Positions 16,707 through 25,776 of a stretch of DNA of 64,000 bases are shown one piece after another. The stretch is from assembly GCF_037963835.1 (NCBI RefSeq), contig NZ_CP150145.1, positions 6,758,001 to 6,822,000 on the forward strand, written 5' to 3'. The notes under the pieces were generated by a model that had not been told where the DNA came from, did no database searches, and saw nothing but the letters and a program-made list of their open reading frames with translations. Position 1 is the stretch's first letter. The number at the start of each line of letters is the position of its first letter. Source of the stretch: Paenibacillus sp. FSL H8-0332 (GTDB lineage Bacteria > Bacillota > Bacilli > Paenibacillales > Paenibacillaceae). A program made the position numbers and the translations under genes.

Positions 16707-16910
16707 CTCATTTAGTCCGCGTCCGGGGAATTCAGGTGCACTATTGCTCCTCATTGGCTCATCTAGCCCGCGTCCAGTCAATTCAGGTGCAATTATACTC
16801 TTCATTTCCTCATTCAGCCCGCGTCCAGGGAATTCAAGTGCACTAATGCTCCTCATTGGCTCATTTAGCCCGCGTCCAGGTAATTCAGGTGCACTATTGC
16901 TCCTCATCAC
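16707..16910. repeat. Tandem repeat, four units of 51 bp
   Basis: Units at 16707-16757, 16758-16808, 16809-16859 and 16860-16910 share CTCATTTAGCCCGCGTCC, then AATTCAGGTGCACTATTGCT and CCTCAT with a few substitutions. Because 51 is a multiple of three, both strands stay open; the minus strand reads a 17-residue repeat like APEFPGRGLNEPMRSNS. An 83-codon minus frame (16659-16910) results, but I see no ribosome binding site and do not call a gene. Confidence 0.9.
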
Positions 16911-16970
16911 TCTCCTTCAACCACACTCGGCAGAATCAGAGGTCCCTTTGTTCTGAGCACAACTTCCCTC

Positions 16971-17003
16971 AAAAAAAGAAAGCCACCTAATCAATAGGTG
17001 GCT
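16971..17003 (-). terminator. Intrinsic terminator of the DUF6713-like gene
   Basis: AGCCACCTA pairs with TAGGTGGCT around a short loop, and on the minus strand the stem is followed by TTTCTTTTTTT. It lies directly after the stop at 17011. Confidence 0.85.
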
Positions 17004-17010
17004 GATGCTG

Positions 17011-17376
17011 CTACCAATACAGTAACCCAACAAGATGCAACAAACCCAATAAGCCCATTGGATATATAATTAATCTAGAGAATAGGTTCTTAAAATTATT
17101 ACTTGGATGCTTCTCAAAGAAAAAATGAGCGATCGAGTGAAGAATTAAAAATATATCTATTATTATGAAAGATAACAGATATTGACTTATCAAGGAAAAC
17201 AGTAAAAAGGCATATAGCGGCAGATGCAAAATTGTAAATACTTTGAAGGCACGTTCATCTGTCAACTCTCTCAGGAAGATAAACATTCTCCATTCTTTGG
17301 CTCGGATTGCATCCATTTCGTGCACAAGCAGGAGAGCAAAATTAATCGAAAAAATCATTAGTAGAATTGATGACAA
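17011..17376 (-). CDS. Small membrane protein (DUF6713-like)
   Basis: A 121-residue protein with three or four hydrophobic segments. The motif HEMDAIRAKEWRMF near the N-terminus matches what I recall of DUF6713 proteins, whose function is unknown. The start is taken as TTG at 17376 behind GAGGTG; ATG at 17358 is an alternative. The gene is clearly more AT-rich than its neighbours, a sign of possible transfer, and ends in its own terminator. It stands alone. Confidence 0.75.
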   Translation of the reverse strand: MSSILLMIFSINFALLLVHEMDAIRAKEWRMFIFLRELTDERAFKVFTILHLPLYAFLLFSLISQYLLSFIIIDIFLILHSIAHFFFEKHPSNNFKNLFSRLIIYPMGLLGLLHLVGLLYW

Positions 17377-17551
17377 ACCTACACCTCACTTATTGATATA
17401 CTCAGGAGTTAATCACATCCTAAATAGATAGTTACGTTTCGAGACACGGAAGGGTTCCATGTGAACTACATAATCCCACTTCTTCTCCATGTTGCCGTAT
17501 TACTCTGCGAGAAAACCCGGACTTATCCGGTTCACAGCTTAACCTCACCCC

Positions 17552-20506
17552 TCAACCCGCAATTCGCCCCGCCACCCAGCCCGCGACCTCTTTCTCCGGA
17601 ATAGGCTTGCTGATATAGTAGCCCTGAATCTTGTCACAGCGGGTCCGCTCCAGAAAGGCAAGCTGTTCCAGGGTCTCCACCCCTTCAGCGGTAACGTTCA
17701 GTCCCATATCATGGCCGATGGTGACGATGGAGCTGGCCAGCGACATATTGTTCGGGGTATCGATGCTGTCGATGAAGGACTTGTCGATCTTCAGGGTAGT
17801 AATCGGGAGCTGCTTCAGATAGCTGAGTGAGGAATAGCCCGTTCCGAAGTCATCCAGCGCAATGCCAATGCCCCTCTTCTTGAGCGCTTCCAGCTTAGAG
17901 CTGATCGCCTCGAAGGATTCCATGAAGATCGACTCGGTAATCTCCAGCTCCAGATATTCCGGCGCAAGTCCGGTATCCTCCAGCACGCTCAGCACCATCT
18001 CCGTGAAGTCGCCTTGCATCAGCTGAATGACGGAGATATTAACCGAGATATGATAGCCCTCATAGCCCTGATTCTGCAGATCCTTGGTGAACCGGCAGGC
18101 GGCGCGCAGCACCCACTCACCTATGGGAACGATCAGGCGGCAATCCTCGGCAATTTTGATGAAGGATAAGGGGGAGACGAAGCCGAGCACCGGGTTGTTC
18201 CAGCGGATCAGCGCCTCGAAGCCCCATATCTCACCGGAGCCGGTATCCACCAGCGGCTGGTAATGCAGCGACAGCTCATTATTGGATATGGCGCTTCTTA
18301 AGTGATTCTCAATAATCATCCGTTCGTCAAAATACTGCTGCATCTCCTGCCCGTAGATCATATAGCTGCCCTTGCCTGCTTCTTTCGCCTTATACATGGC
18401 AATGTCGGCATTCTTCAGGAGCTCCTCCGCATTCTTCCCGTTCTCCGGGTATTGGGCAATTCCGATACTGGCCGAGATATGCACCACACTCGCATGAAGC
18501 TGGAACGGTTCCTTGAAGCCCTGTACCAGGGAATCCGCATAACGGATCACCTCACCCGCCTCAGCCACATCCTTGAACAGAATCACAAATTCATCGCCGC
18601 CGAAGCGAAAATGCTTACTGCGGCCGTCAGAGCGGCTAAGCAGCCGTTCACCAACCTGTACCAACAGCTCATCCCCGAAGGTATGGCCCATGGAATCATT
18701 AATGTACTTGAAGTTATCGATATCCAGGAAGAACAGCGCCGCATGGCCACCGGAATGCTCCTTAATGAATCTTTGTAGTTCTTCGGACAATGACAGCCGG
18801 TTCGGCAGACCGCTGAGTACATCGTTATAGGCCAGCAGCCGGTATTTCTCCTCACTGGTCTGCAGCAGCGTCTGATTCTCTACCACCTTGTTGTACTGCT
18901 CCAGCAACTCATCCTGCAGGGCAGTCAGCTCCTCATAGGTCGATTCCAGTTCCTGATAGCTCGTCTGCAGCTTGCTCTCATAACCCTTGCGGTCCGTTAC
19001 ATCCACCATCGACCCGGCAAACCGGATATATCCGCCGCCCGCATTACGCAGTACCTTGCCCCGCGCCTGAAACCACTTGTATTCGCCTGCCTTGCTCCGC
19101 ATCCGGTATTCAGCGTAGTAGTAAGAAGAACGACCCTCCAGATGCTGGATGCGCAGCCGGTTCTCCTGCTCGGCATCCTCCGGATGGAGGATATCCCGCC
19201 AGCCGCCGCGGCTCTCATTAATCTCATCCCGGGCATACCCGAGCAGCTCATACCAGCTGTCCGAGAAATAATAGATCATCGTAGACATATCAACGTCCCA
19301 GATTACCGCATCCGAGCCGTAGGTTGCCAGGCTGAAGCGTTCATTGCTTTTTTCCAGGTTGCTTCTAATCCTTCTGACCAGCTGCACATAGAATAACAAC
19401 ACCAGAATGAAGGCTACCAGCACCGCAAAAGCAGCCACGATGCTCAGCACCAGCACCTTATAGGTCTGATAGAACGAGAACGGCTCGTTAATCACTTCGC
19501 TGCCCTTCGGCAGCTTATCCGGTGATATCTTGAACCGCTGCAGCTCGTTATAATCGAACACCTTGCGCACATTGCTGTCGGTTACGACCGGGATCTTCCC
19601 CGCCTGCTCCCCCTGCAGGATACGCTGCGCCAGATCGGCCGCCGTCTGGCCCTGAATTCTACCGCTGATCAGACTGCCCCCGAAGGCGCCATGATTCAAT
19701 CCAAAATCATAAATATGATACACCGGAACACTGCTGCTCTTGCCCAGTTCACCTGCAAATCTGTCGAACTCGACAATTCGTCCGGTAGAGTCGCTAAAAT
19801 ATGTAGTCATCAGCACAATACTGTCCGGAGACAGCGCCGACGCCGTTGCTTGGATCTGTTCCATGGACAAGCGGTTCATGGGGAACAGCTCAAGTCCCAG
19901 CTTCATTGCGTCGATCTGATCCATCACCATCTGGCCGGTTGACAGCCCGCTCTCCGAATTATCATAGACAATATACACCTTCTTCAAGGAAGGATTGATG
20001 TCCATGGCCATTCGGATGGTAGGTGTGGGATCTATTTTTTCGATAACGCCTGTAATGTTGTGGGGATTCGGGATAGCGGCCACTCCCAATTCGTTGATCC
20101 CGCTGAAAATGATCGGAGCATCATTCAAAAGCTCGTGGCGGTACTTCATCGCGAAACTCAGCGCCGCATCGTCCGTTGTGATGATCGTATTAATATGGAT
20201 GTTCTGATACTTGAAGCGAATGGTCTCGTAGAAATTCCCGAGGTTACCCTGCGTGGGGTACCTTTTCCAGTCCATATATTCAGTGTAGATGACGGGGGGA
20301 TTAGCTGTGCCCTTGAAACGTTCCTCTATTCCGGCACTTTGGTCATCGGTCCAGGCAAAGCCCTTCTGATAGGAATGCAGCACCAGCACATTCTGTGCGG
20401 GCAGCTCTTCGGCAGCGGCGTGGGCAGCTCCTGTTGTACACCATAAGATAAACAGAGGCAAGAGCAGGGTTCTTAACAACCTGAGATGAATTTGATCTAC
20501 ACGCAT
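17552..20506 (-). CDS. Periplasmic-sensor / PAS / GGDEF / EAL cyclic di-GMP protein
   Basis: A 984-residue membrane protein able in principle to make and degrade c-di-GMP. Order of parts: signal peptide; extracellular ABC-sugar/amino-acid-binding-like domain (about 40-340, VLVLHSYQKGFAWTDDQ); one membrane helix (about 350-375); PAS domain (390-505); coiled coil; GGDEF domain with intact FGGDEF (636-640); EAL domain with intact EAL (764-766), DDFGTGYSSL and EGVE. No RxxD inhibitory site precedes GGDEF. The ATG at 20506 follows CGGGAG and is preferred to 20524. The ligand is unknown. It is a lone gene and fits the c-di-GMP riboswitch and receptor elsewhere in the window. Confidence 0.92.
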   Translation of the reverse strand: MRVDQIHLRLLRTLLLPLFILWCTTGAAHAAAEELPAQNVLVLHSYQKGFAWTDDQSAGIEERFKGTANPPVIYTEYMDWKRYPTQGNLGNFYETIRFKYQNIHINTIITTDDAALSFAMKYRHELLNDAPIIFSGINELGVAAIPNPHNITGVIEKIDPTPTIRMAMDINPSLKKVYIVYDNSESGLSTGQMVMDQIDAMKLGLELFPMNRLSMEQIQATASALSPDSIVLMTTYFSDSTGRIVEFDRFAGELGKSSSVPVYHIYDFGLNHGAFGGSLISGRIQGQTAADLAQRILQGEQAGKIPVVTDSNVRKVFDYNELQRFKISPDKLPKGSEVINEPFSFYQTYKVLVLSIVAAFAVLVAFILVLLFYVQLVRRIRSNLEKSNERFSLATYGSDAVIWDVDMSTMIYYFSDSWYELLGYARDEINESRGGWRDILHPEDAEQENRLRIQHLEGRSSYYYAEYRMRSKAGEYKWFQARGKVLRNAGGGYIRFAGSMVDVTDRKGYESKLQTSYQELESTYEELTALQDELLEQYNKVVENQTLLQTSEEKYRLLAYNDVLSGLPNRLSLSEELQRFIKEHSGGHAALFFLDIDNFKYINDSMGHTFGDELLVQVGERLLSRSDGRSKHFRFGGDEFVILFKDVAEAGEVIRYADSLVQGFKEPFQLHASVVHISASIGIAQYPENGKNAEELLKNADIAMYKAKEAGKGSYMIYGQEMQQYFDERMIIENHLRSAISNNELSLHYQPLVDTGSGEIWGFEALIRWNNPVLGFVSPLSFIKIAEDCRLIVPIGEWVLRAACRFTKDLQNQGYEGYHISVNISVIQLMQGDFTEMVLSVLEDTGLAPEYLELEITESIFMESFEAISSKLEALKKRGIGIALDDFGTGYSSLSYLKQLPITTLKIDKSFIDSIDTPNNMSLASSIVTIGHDMGLNVTAEGVETLEQLAFLERTRCDKIQGYYISKPIPEKEVAGWVAGRIAG

Positions 20507-20634
20507 TCGCACACTCCCGTTCATCTATCTCAAAGTCGGATTCTGGCAAGTAGAAGGAACACTTCTGGCATGAGGCTTACAAACGAGGACTGCTTGGATA
20601 CAATTATAGGGGGTAACTGTGTTTTTAGGAACAA

Positions 20635-20670
20635 CAAAAAGCCTAAGCATTCCTTATAGGATCTTAGGCC
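20635..20670 (-). terminator. Intrinsic terminator of the siderophore-binding protein gene
   Basis: GCCTAAG and CTTAGGC form the stem; on the minus strand it is followed by TTTTTGTTG. It is 45 bases after the stop at 20715. Confidence 0.8.
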
Positions 20671-20714
20671 ATTTAATAAATTCAGTATTCAGGTATTTTG
20701 CATGGTACACACAG

Positions 20715-21716
20715 CTACTGCTTCAAAATTTCCGGCAGCACTTCAACCAGCTTCTCTCTCACAAGCGGATCAGTTGATACACCCAGGCTTGCATCAATGA
20801 AATACACTTTGCCCGCCTTAACAGCCGGGAGATCTCTCCAGATCGGCTCGGAAATCATTTTTTTGGCCGCTTCGCCTTCTTCTGCATCCATGTAGACGAT
20901 AAAAATACGGTCACCCGCCAGCTCCGGCAGGATTTCAGAAGAGATATCGACGTAACCGTAGCCTTTCGGATCTTCGATCAGCTTTTGAATCGCTTCTGTC
21001 GGTTTAAAGCCGTTCTTATCATATACAAAGCTTGCCAAATAGCTGGTCGTATAGACGCTCAGTCGGTTAGCTTTTAACATATGCTGAAATACCGAGGCTG
21101 TTTCGCCCGCTTGGATCGTTCCATCCGCCTTCATCGCCTTCCACATGTCAGCTACCTTCTCTTCATGTTTGCTCAGAAAGGCTTCTGCTTCCTTTTCATG
21201 ACCGAACCATTCACCAACCCGTTTAATACGCTCTGCCATGGGGTCCCACTCGTTCGTTACGAGAACCGGGGCAATTTTGGACATCACTTCAATTTGTGCG
21301 CCATCCGTAACCGAGGTGATAATCACATCCGGCTGAATCCCGATCAGCTTCTCTGCACTAATAGGCCAGCCTACATCAGGGATATCTTTAATTTGCTCTT
21401 TATATACAGCATTCTCCAGACCGCCTTGAACCAATCCTACAGGCTGGATGCCCAGTAACAAAATATCGCCTACCGTATTATCTGTATATACGACTCGCTC
21501 CGGTGAGCTTGGAATCTCCACTTGTCTGCCCGTTGAATCCGTAACGGTTCTCATTGCAGGTGCCGCTTCTTCTGCATGGTCTGTTGCAGTTGGCACTGCC
21601 GCTTCCCGGCCCGAACTAGCCTTGTTGCCGCTGCCGCAGGCGCTGATCATCATTGCCATTACAATAAACATAAGGCCTGTCCATAACCATGGTGTCTTCT
21701 TCAATATAGCTTTCAT
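20715..21716 (-). CDS. Iron-siderophore ABC transporter substrate-binding lipoprotein
   Basis: A 333-residue lipoprotein with lipobox MISACGSG after a basic hydrophobic signal. The two-lobe Fe3+-siderophore/B12 binding family (TroA/FhuD-like) is shown by RVVYTDNTVGDILLLGIQPVGL and PDVIITS. The ATG at 21716 follows GAGAGGGAT; the frame upstream to 21761 runs through the Fur box and is not translated. The permease and ATPase are not adjacent, so it must pair with a transporter elsewhere. The Btr-like regulator is divergent. Confidence 0.9.
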   Translation of the reverse strand: MKAILKKTPWLWTGLMFIVMAMMISACGSGNKASSGREAAVPTATDHAEEAAPAMRTVTDSTGRQVEIPSSPERVVYTDNTVGDILLLGIQPVGLVQGGLENAVYKEQIKDIPDVGWPISAEKLIGIQPDVIITSVTDGAQIEVMSKIAPVLVTNEWDPMAERIKRVGEWFGHEKEAEAFLSKHEEKVADMWKAMKADGTIQAGETASVFQHMLKANRLSVYTTSYLASFVYDKNGFKPTEAIQKLIEDPKGYGYVDISSEILPELAGDRIFIVYMDAEEGEAAKKMISEPIWRDLPAVKAGKVYFIDASLGVSTDPLVREKLVEVLPEILKQ

Positions 21717-21740
21717 TCTGCACATCCCTCTCGAATTATC

Positions 21741-21759
21741 GATAATGATTATCAATATC
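21741..21759. promoter_or_regulatory. Fur box upstream of the siderophore-binding protein
   Basis: GATAATGATTATCAATATC matches the classical 19-base Fur consensus at 18 of 19 positions and lies 25-43 bases before the ATG at 21716. Iron-dependent repression of that gene is expected. Confidence 0.88.
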
Positions 21760-21889
21760 AATTATTATATCGCTCTGCTCAGCCGCACCACAATGGATAG
21801 AACGGCTGTTTTTTTGCACCAATCGGATGGATCAGCGGGGAAGCGGATGCCTTGTAATGATTGTTCATTTGGTATAGAATCAGTTCAAT

Positions 21890-21904
21890 TGATAATCATT
21901 CTCA
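21890..21904. promoter_or_regulatory. Second Fur-type box, upstream of the Btr-like regulator
   Basis: TGATAATCATTCTCA fits the 7-1-7 form of the Bacillus Fur site with one mismatch. It ends 16 bases before the regulator's start codon, overlapping its likely promoter or leader. Confidence 0.7.
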
Positions 21905-21920
21905 AAAGGAGCTGTTTGCT

Positions 21921-23501
21921 TTGAATTTGAAGATGCTGCATGCTGTCAGCCCGGTAAACTCCCTGTCCTTTCAACTGCATGGCTTGCTGCAAGGCAACTT
22001 CTCTGACCCCATAGTCGTACCACAGCAGGAGCTTGCAACACACACGCTAATCTTCACACAACAGGGAGAAGGATGCCTGACTTGGGACAATGAAGAGTTC
22101 TCCATAATGTACGGAACCTGCTTTCTGCTGAATCCCCATTGTACGATTGAGATCCGCAATTCAGGCCAATCCCCGCTCTCACTGTGGTTTTTAACCTTTT
22201 CCATGCATATGAACCAAAGTCACCCGCCCGCCTTACTAGAGGCCGGAGAATTCACAGTCCCGCACTTCGAGGTGTTGGTCCGGGAGTTACAGGAAATCGC
22301 CCAGCATCAGTATACAGCTGACACACTGCAGCAAATGGCGGCACATCACAGCTTCCAGAAGCTCATGGGCAGTCTGCTTCAACATCTGGGACCACACCAA
22401 AAAACAGAAAATTCCCGGCAGGCTGTGCTGGAAATCATTGCTTCGCTGAAGGAAAATTACCAGCAGGACGTATCCGTTGAGGAGCTTGCCCGGCAAGCTA
22501 AAATCAGTAACCGCCGTTTTACCCATTGGTTCAAGCTGTTGACCGGCACCAATGTGTCGGGCTATATGACCGCTTTACGGATCAATCATGCGAAGGAGCT
22601 GCTGCTGGGCGGCGGACGCCTCCAGGAAATTGCGAATACGGTTGGCTATCGGGATGAGTATTATTTTAACCGGCGCTTCAGGCAAACCGTAGGAATATCC
22701 CCCGGTCGATTCATTCGCAATCATCACAAGAAGCAGGTGAACATTTGCGCAATGAGCTGTCTCGGCCATTTGCTTGCGCTTGGTATTCGCCCCATTGCTG
22801 CCGCCAACAACCTGACGAACAACCTGCATCTGCGCGAGCTAAGCTACGATATTCACAAGGTCAACAGCATCCCGATGCAGCTTGATGAAATAGCAAACCT
22901 TCAGCCCGAGCTCATTCTGGCTCCCTGTCAAAATGATTACGACAAGCTGTCGGCCATTGCTCCGACATTATTATTGTCAGGGAACGAACATAACCCGCTG
23001 TCCTTGCTTCGGATGCTTGGGGAAACGTTAAATAAGCAGCAGGAGGCCGAGCAGTGGGTTGTGCAATACAACCGGAAAACCCAGCGGCACCGGGCGCGGT
23101 TAGCTGCGATTTACTCGAGGGATGAGACGTTCTCCTCTATTGAAATCCGTTCGGATTCGATTTATGTATTCGGCAATTTCTGGTGCAGAGGCGCTTATAA
23201 TTTGTATGACGGTCTGGAGCTCTCCGCACCAGTCATTATTCAGCAGGAAATGATAAATAAAGAGGCGTATCGTATTATTACTGAGGAGCAGCTCCCGCTT
23301 TTTGTAGGTGATCATCTCTTTTTGACGATAGTCGATCCCGGACGGTATAAGCAATTATCTGCGACTGCAAGATGGAAATCACTGCCGGCGGTCAGGAACA
23401 ACCAAGTCTATCACACACCATTGGAGAAATTCCGGGTAAGCGACCCCATCTCGCTGCATAAACAACTGGACACGCAAATGAAATTGCTGCTTGCACGCTG
23501 A
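21921..23501 (+). CDS. btr: AraC-family regulator with siderophore-binding domain (Btr-like)
   Basis: A 526-residue protein, the same size as Bacillus subtilis Btr (YbbB), the bacillibactin-uptake activator. Order: N-terminal cupin-like arm (1-150), AraC helix-turn-helix pair (about 175-270, VSVEELARQAKISNRRFTHWF and LQEIANTVGYRDEYYFNRRF), then a C-terminal iron-siderophore-binding domain that binds the effector in Btr. The TTG at 21921 follows AAAAGGAG and is chosen; upstream codons overlap the Fur-type box. It is divergent from the siderophore-binding lipoprotein and probably activates it when the ferri-siderophore is bound. Confidence 0.88.
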   Translation: MNLKMLHAVSPVNSLSFQLHGLLQGNFSDPIVVPQQELATHTLIFTQQGEGCLTWDNEEFSIMYGTCFLLNPHCTIEIRNSGQSPLSLWFLTFSMHMNQSHPPALLEAGEFTVPHFEVLVRELQEIAQHQYTADTLQQMAAHHSFQKLMGSLLQHLGPHQKTENSRQAVLEIIASLKENYQQDVSVEELARQAKISNRRFTHWFKLLTGTNVSGYMTALRINHAKELLLGGGRLQEIANTVGYRDEYYFNRRFRQTVGISPGRFIRNHHKKQVNICAMSCLGHLLALGIRPIAAANNLTNNLHLRELSYDIHKVNSIPMQLDEIANLQPELILAPCQNDYDKLSAIAPTLLLSGNEHNPLSLLRMLGETLNKQQEAEQWVVQYNRKTQRHRARLAAIYSRDETFSSIEIRSDSIYVFGNFWCRGAYNLYDGLELSAPVIIQQEMINKEAYRIITEEQLPLFVGDHLFLTIVDPGRYKQLSATARWKSLPAVRNNQVYHTPLEKFRVSDPISLHKQLDTQMKLLLAR

Positions 23502-23559
23502 TCAGGCAGCTATACGGTGATATTGGCCCGGGATTCAGCAATCATGCCTTAATATGAAA

Positions 23560-23645
23560 TGAACTTAAGAATCCATCTCGCTGCACTAACGCAATCCTTG
23601 ATGTACAAGGTTGCGTCCGTGAGCTGGTCAGCATTCTTAAGTTCA
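23560..23645. repeat. Nested inverted repeat between the Btr-like gene and the reductase
   Basis: Outer 13-base arms TGAACTTAAGAAT (23560-23572) and ATTCTTAAGTTCA (23633-23645) are perfect. Inside, ACGCAATCCTTG (23589-23600) pairs with CAAGGTTGCGT (23606-23616) with one bulge. There is no T run next to the stem on either strand. The bases just inside the left arm (CCATCTCGCTGCA, 23573-23585) repeat a segment near the end of the upstream gene (23446-23458). It could be a structured RNA or a small mobile element relic. Confidence 0.75.
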
Positions 23646-23670
23646 GCTAATATAACTATTACTTCCGCTA

Positions 23671-24729
23671 TTAGTCTTTCTGCCCGCTCTCTTCATCCTC
23701 AATTACGCCTAATGCGCGATTCTTCTCTTTAAACTTCTCATTATGCGAGGATACATAGGCCATCATCGGGGCTTCAGGGTCCAAATATTGCTTGGCGCTA
23801 TTGAGTGCCATAATGCCATCGGTAAACGTCCCGGCGATCAGCTCCACTTTGCAGCCATATGTCACGAAATCGCCTGCGGCGAACACGCCCGGGAGGTTCG
23901 TCGCCATATGCTCGTCAACGGTTACATGCCATGGTCCGAGATCTAGCCCCCAACCCTCCACCGGCCCGAAATCGCATTTCATCCCGTGATTAACGATAAC
24001 CGCATCGACTTCCAGCAACTCACGTCCTCCCGTTTCCAGATGAGCGATGGCGACCTGTTCAATGCTGGTGCCATTGCTGCTATGCAGAGCTTCTATGGTA
24101 TAGGGCGTACATATTTTCACTGATGAATTCCTCATATTCGAAACATGCCGCTCATGTCCGCCAAATTGGCTGCGGCGGTGTACAATCGTTACGCTTGCTG
24201 CAATCGGCTCCAGTTCATTCGCCCAATCCACCGCCGAATCGCCGCCTCCCGAGATGAGCACATGCTTAGCCCGGAAGCCCTCCAGCTCCTGAACGGTGTA
24301 ATACAAGTTCGTTACTTCGAAACGGTCTGCTCCTTCGATCTCCAGCTTGACCTGCTTGCGGGCACCATAACCGATGGCCAAAATGACGGTTCTTGTATGA
24401 TGCCGCTCTCCACTCGATGCCGTCAGCACAATCGTGCCATCCTCCTGGCGTTCAAAGCCTGAGATTTGCTGACCCAGTACAATCGTCGGCTCGAAGGTTC
24501 TGGCTTGCTCCACTAATTGGGCGATCAATTTCTCTCCGCGGATCGGAGTTACGCCCCCTACATCCCAGATCATTTTTTCAGGATAGGTCAGGATTCGCCC
24601 GCCCAGTTCTGGCTGCGACTCGATCAGCTTTGTCTTCAGATCGCGCATGCCGCTATAAAAGGTTGTGTACAATCCGGCTGGACCGCCACCGATTATCGTT
24701 ACATCATAAAGCTCCATTGGTTTATCCAT
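23671..24729 (-). CDS. Ferredoxin--NADP reductase type 2 (thioredoxin-reductase-like, YumC type)
   Basis: A 352-residue FAD/NADPH flavoprotein. Rossmann motifs GGGPAGLY (FAD) and SGGGDSAVDWA (NADPH) are clear, as is the C-terminal GVFAAGDF. It has no redox-active CxxC, so it is not thioredoxin reductase but the ferredoxin reductase of the YumC group. The frame is open to 24837, but the ATG at 24729 has GGAGGCAGACG upstream. Its place next to siderophore uptake suggests a role in releasing iron by reduction, by inference. The acidic tail is longer than in the 330-residue family norm. Confidence 0.87.
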   Translation of the reverse strand: MDKPMELYDVTIIGGGPAGLYTTFYSGMRDLKTKLIESQPELGGRILTYPEKMIWDVGGVTPIRGEKLIAQLVEQARTFEPTIVLGQQISGFERQEDGTIVLTASSGERHHTRTVILAIGYGARKQVKLEIEGADRFEVTNLYYTVQELEGFRAKHVLISGGGDSAVDWANELEPIAASVTIVHRRSQFGGHERHVSNMRNSSVKICTPYTIEALHSSNGTSIEQVAIAHLETGGRELLEVDAVIVNHGMKCDFGPVEGWGLDLGPWHVTVDEHMATNLPGVFAAGDFVTYGCKVELIAGTFTDGIMALNSAKQYLDPEAPMMAYVSSHNEKFKEKNRALGVIEDEESGQKD

Positions 24730-24923
24730 CGTCTGCCTCCAGCTTCTATAAGTTCGCTGGTAGTGTATATTTATTGCCGATAGCTGACAATGGACACAAC
24801 TGCATGCCTTTATCAAATCATCTGTCTTAAAGTACATTACATTATTTGGAAAACTAAAAGATGATGCGGGATTCAGGAAGTCAGCGAACCACGGAACTAC
24901 ACTGCCCGGCCGAGTTTGCTCCC

Positions 24924-25000
24924 AACGGACCTGAGAGACCCTATTCCCAGAATAACACCACGTTTTGCAGTTTAACGGACGGAGTGGACCTTATCGTCTC
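24924..25000. repeat. Two-copy direct repeat, 50-bp spacing
   Basis: AACGGACCTGAGAGACCCTA (24924-24943) and AACGGACGGAGTGGACCTTA (24974-24993) share AACGGAC, GACC and TA in the same register. Confidence 0.5.
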
Positions 25001-25440
25001 TCTACGAGATGTTTAAGAGTAGAAATTCCAAGAATAAGCTCCATGGGGTCCGTTCCTTTGCCCAAGTAGTGACTTTCATCCGGAATAAGTGCGCCTCAGT
25101 CTGTATCGCCTTGCCAAACACCCTAATGAACAACTACCCCCCTCTTCATCTGGGAATACAACTTGAAGGGAGGACCTCCACTTTTGTACTCCTTCAGGTA
25201 TTATAGAGATCCATCCACCTTTTTAAATCTGACGCTGTACTAGATAAAACTTGTCCTCCAAGATTCGTCTCAGTTTAATGGGGCGAGTCTTGTTCTATCT
25301 ATTAAACATACGTAAGCGTCAAATAGCCTGCACCAGTTGGCCATCGTCCACGGGAACAAGGTGAAGGCCGCCGGGAGGGGGAGCTGATAGGGACTAGTTG
25401 GATTTCCTACACTTACTGATGAACAAATAAACGCGTCTAG

Positions 25441-25466
25441 AACAGGAGTTGGATAAACAACACTTA
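25441..25466. repeat. Dispersed 26-bp motif, second copy
   Basis: The reverse complement agrees with 608-633 at 24 of 26 positions, including 17 identical bases starting TAAGTGTTGTTTATCCA. Both copies lie in gene-free DNA. Confidence 0.7.
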
Positions 25467-25629
25467 AATTCCCCCATTTCACCCAAAGTAGGCAAAACCA
25501 ATATAAACAAATGCCCTTTTTCCACTTGCTTCCTTATATTCTTGAGAAATCGAGGAATTAAGGTACCTTTTTCCACTTACTTAATCCAGGTTATTTGCCA
25601 ACCGGCTCGCCTTCTTCTTATACTCGGAC

Positions 25630-25672
25630 AAAAAGCCCTGTTCCCCACTCAAATGTGGAGAACAAGGCTAGC
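25630..25672 (-). terminator. Intrinsic terminator of the alpha-glucoside operon
   Basis: On the minus strand AGCCTTGTTCTCCAC pairs with GTGGGGAACAGGGCT, followed by TTTTTGTCC. It lies about 105 bases after the fused phosphorylase stop. Confidence 0.85.
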
Positions 25673-25776
25673 TCAATCCCCCTTGCCTGCGGAGCGGGGG
25701 ACTGTGGAATACTACGCCCCCGCTCCCGCTGCGCGGACGCGGATTCCACTGCACGGCCACAGCCTCCCGGGGGTGG

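Larger units (their letters stand above)
24730..25629. other. Long gene-free stretch with short dispersed repeats
   Basis: About 900 bases without a gene I can support. Short repeats are visible: AACGGAC...GACC...TA at 24924 and again 50 bases on at 24974; CCTTTTTCCACTT near 25512 and 25567; and, at 25441-25466, the reverse complement of a segment at 608-633 (24 of 26 bases). Open frames here lack ribosome binding sites. The region looks like a sink of decayed repeat elements. Confidence 0.5.

Noticed and set aside
16659..16910. An 83-codon repeat peptide on the minus strand
   Set aside because: It exists only because the 51-bp unit is a multiple of three; no start signal is seen, and the opposite strand is also open.
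16707..16910. CRISPR array
   Set aside because: Units are contiguous with no unique spacers and no cas genes are near.
25270..25482. A 70-codon minus-strand frame that includes the dispersed motif
   Set aside because: Atypical composition and no initiation signal.
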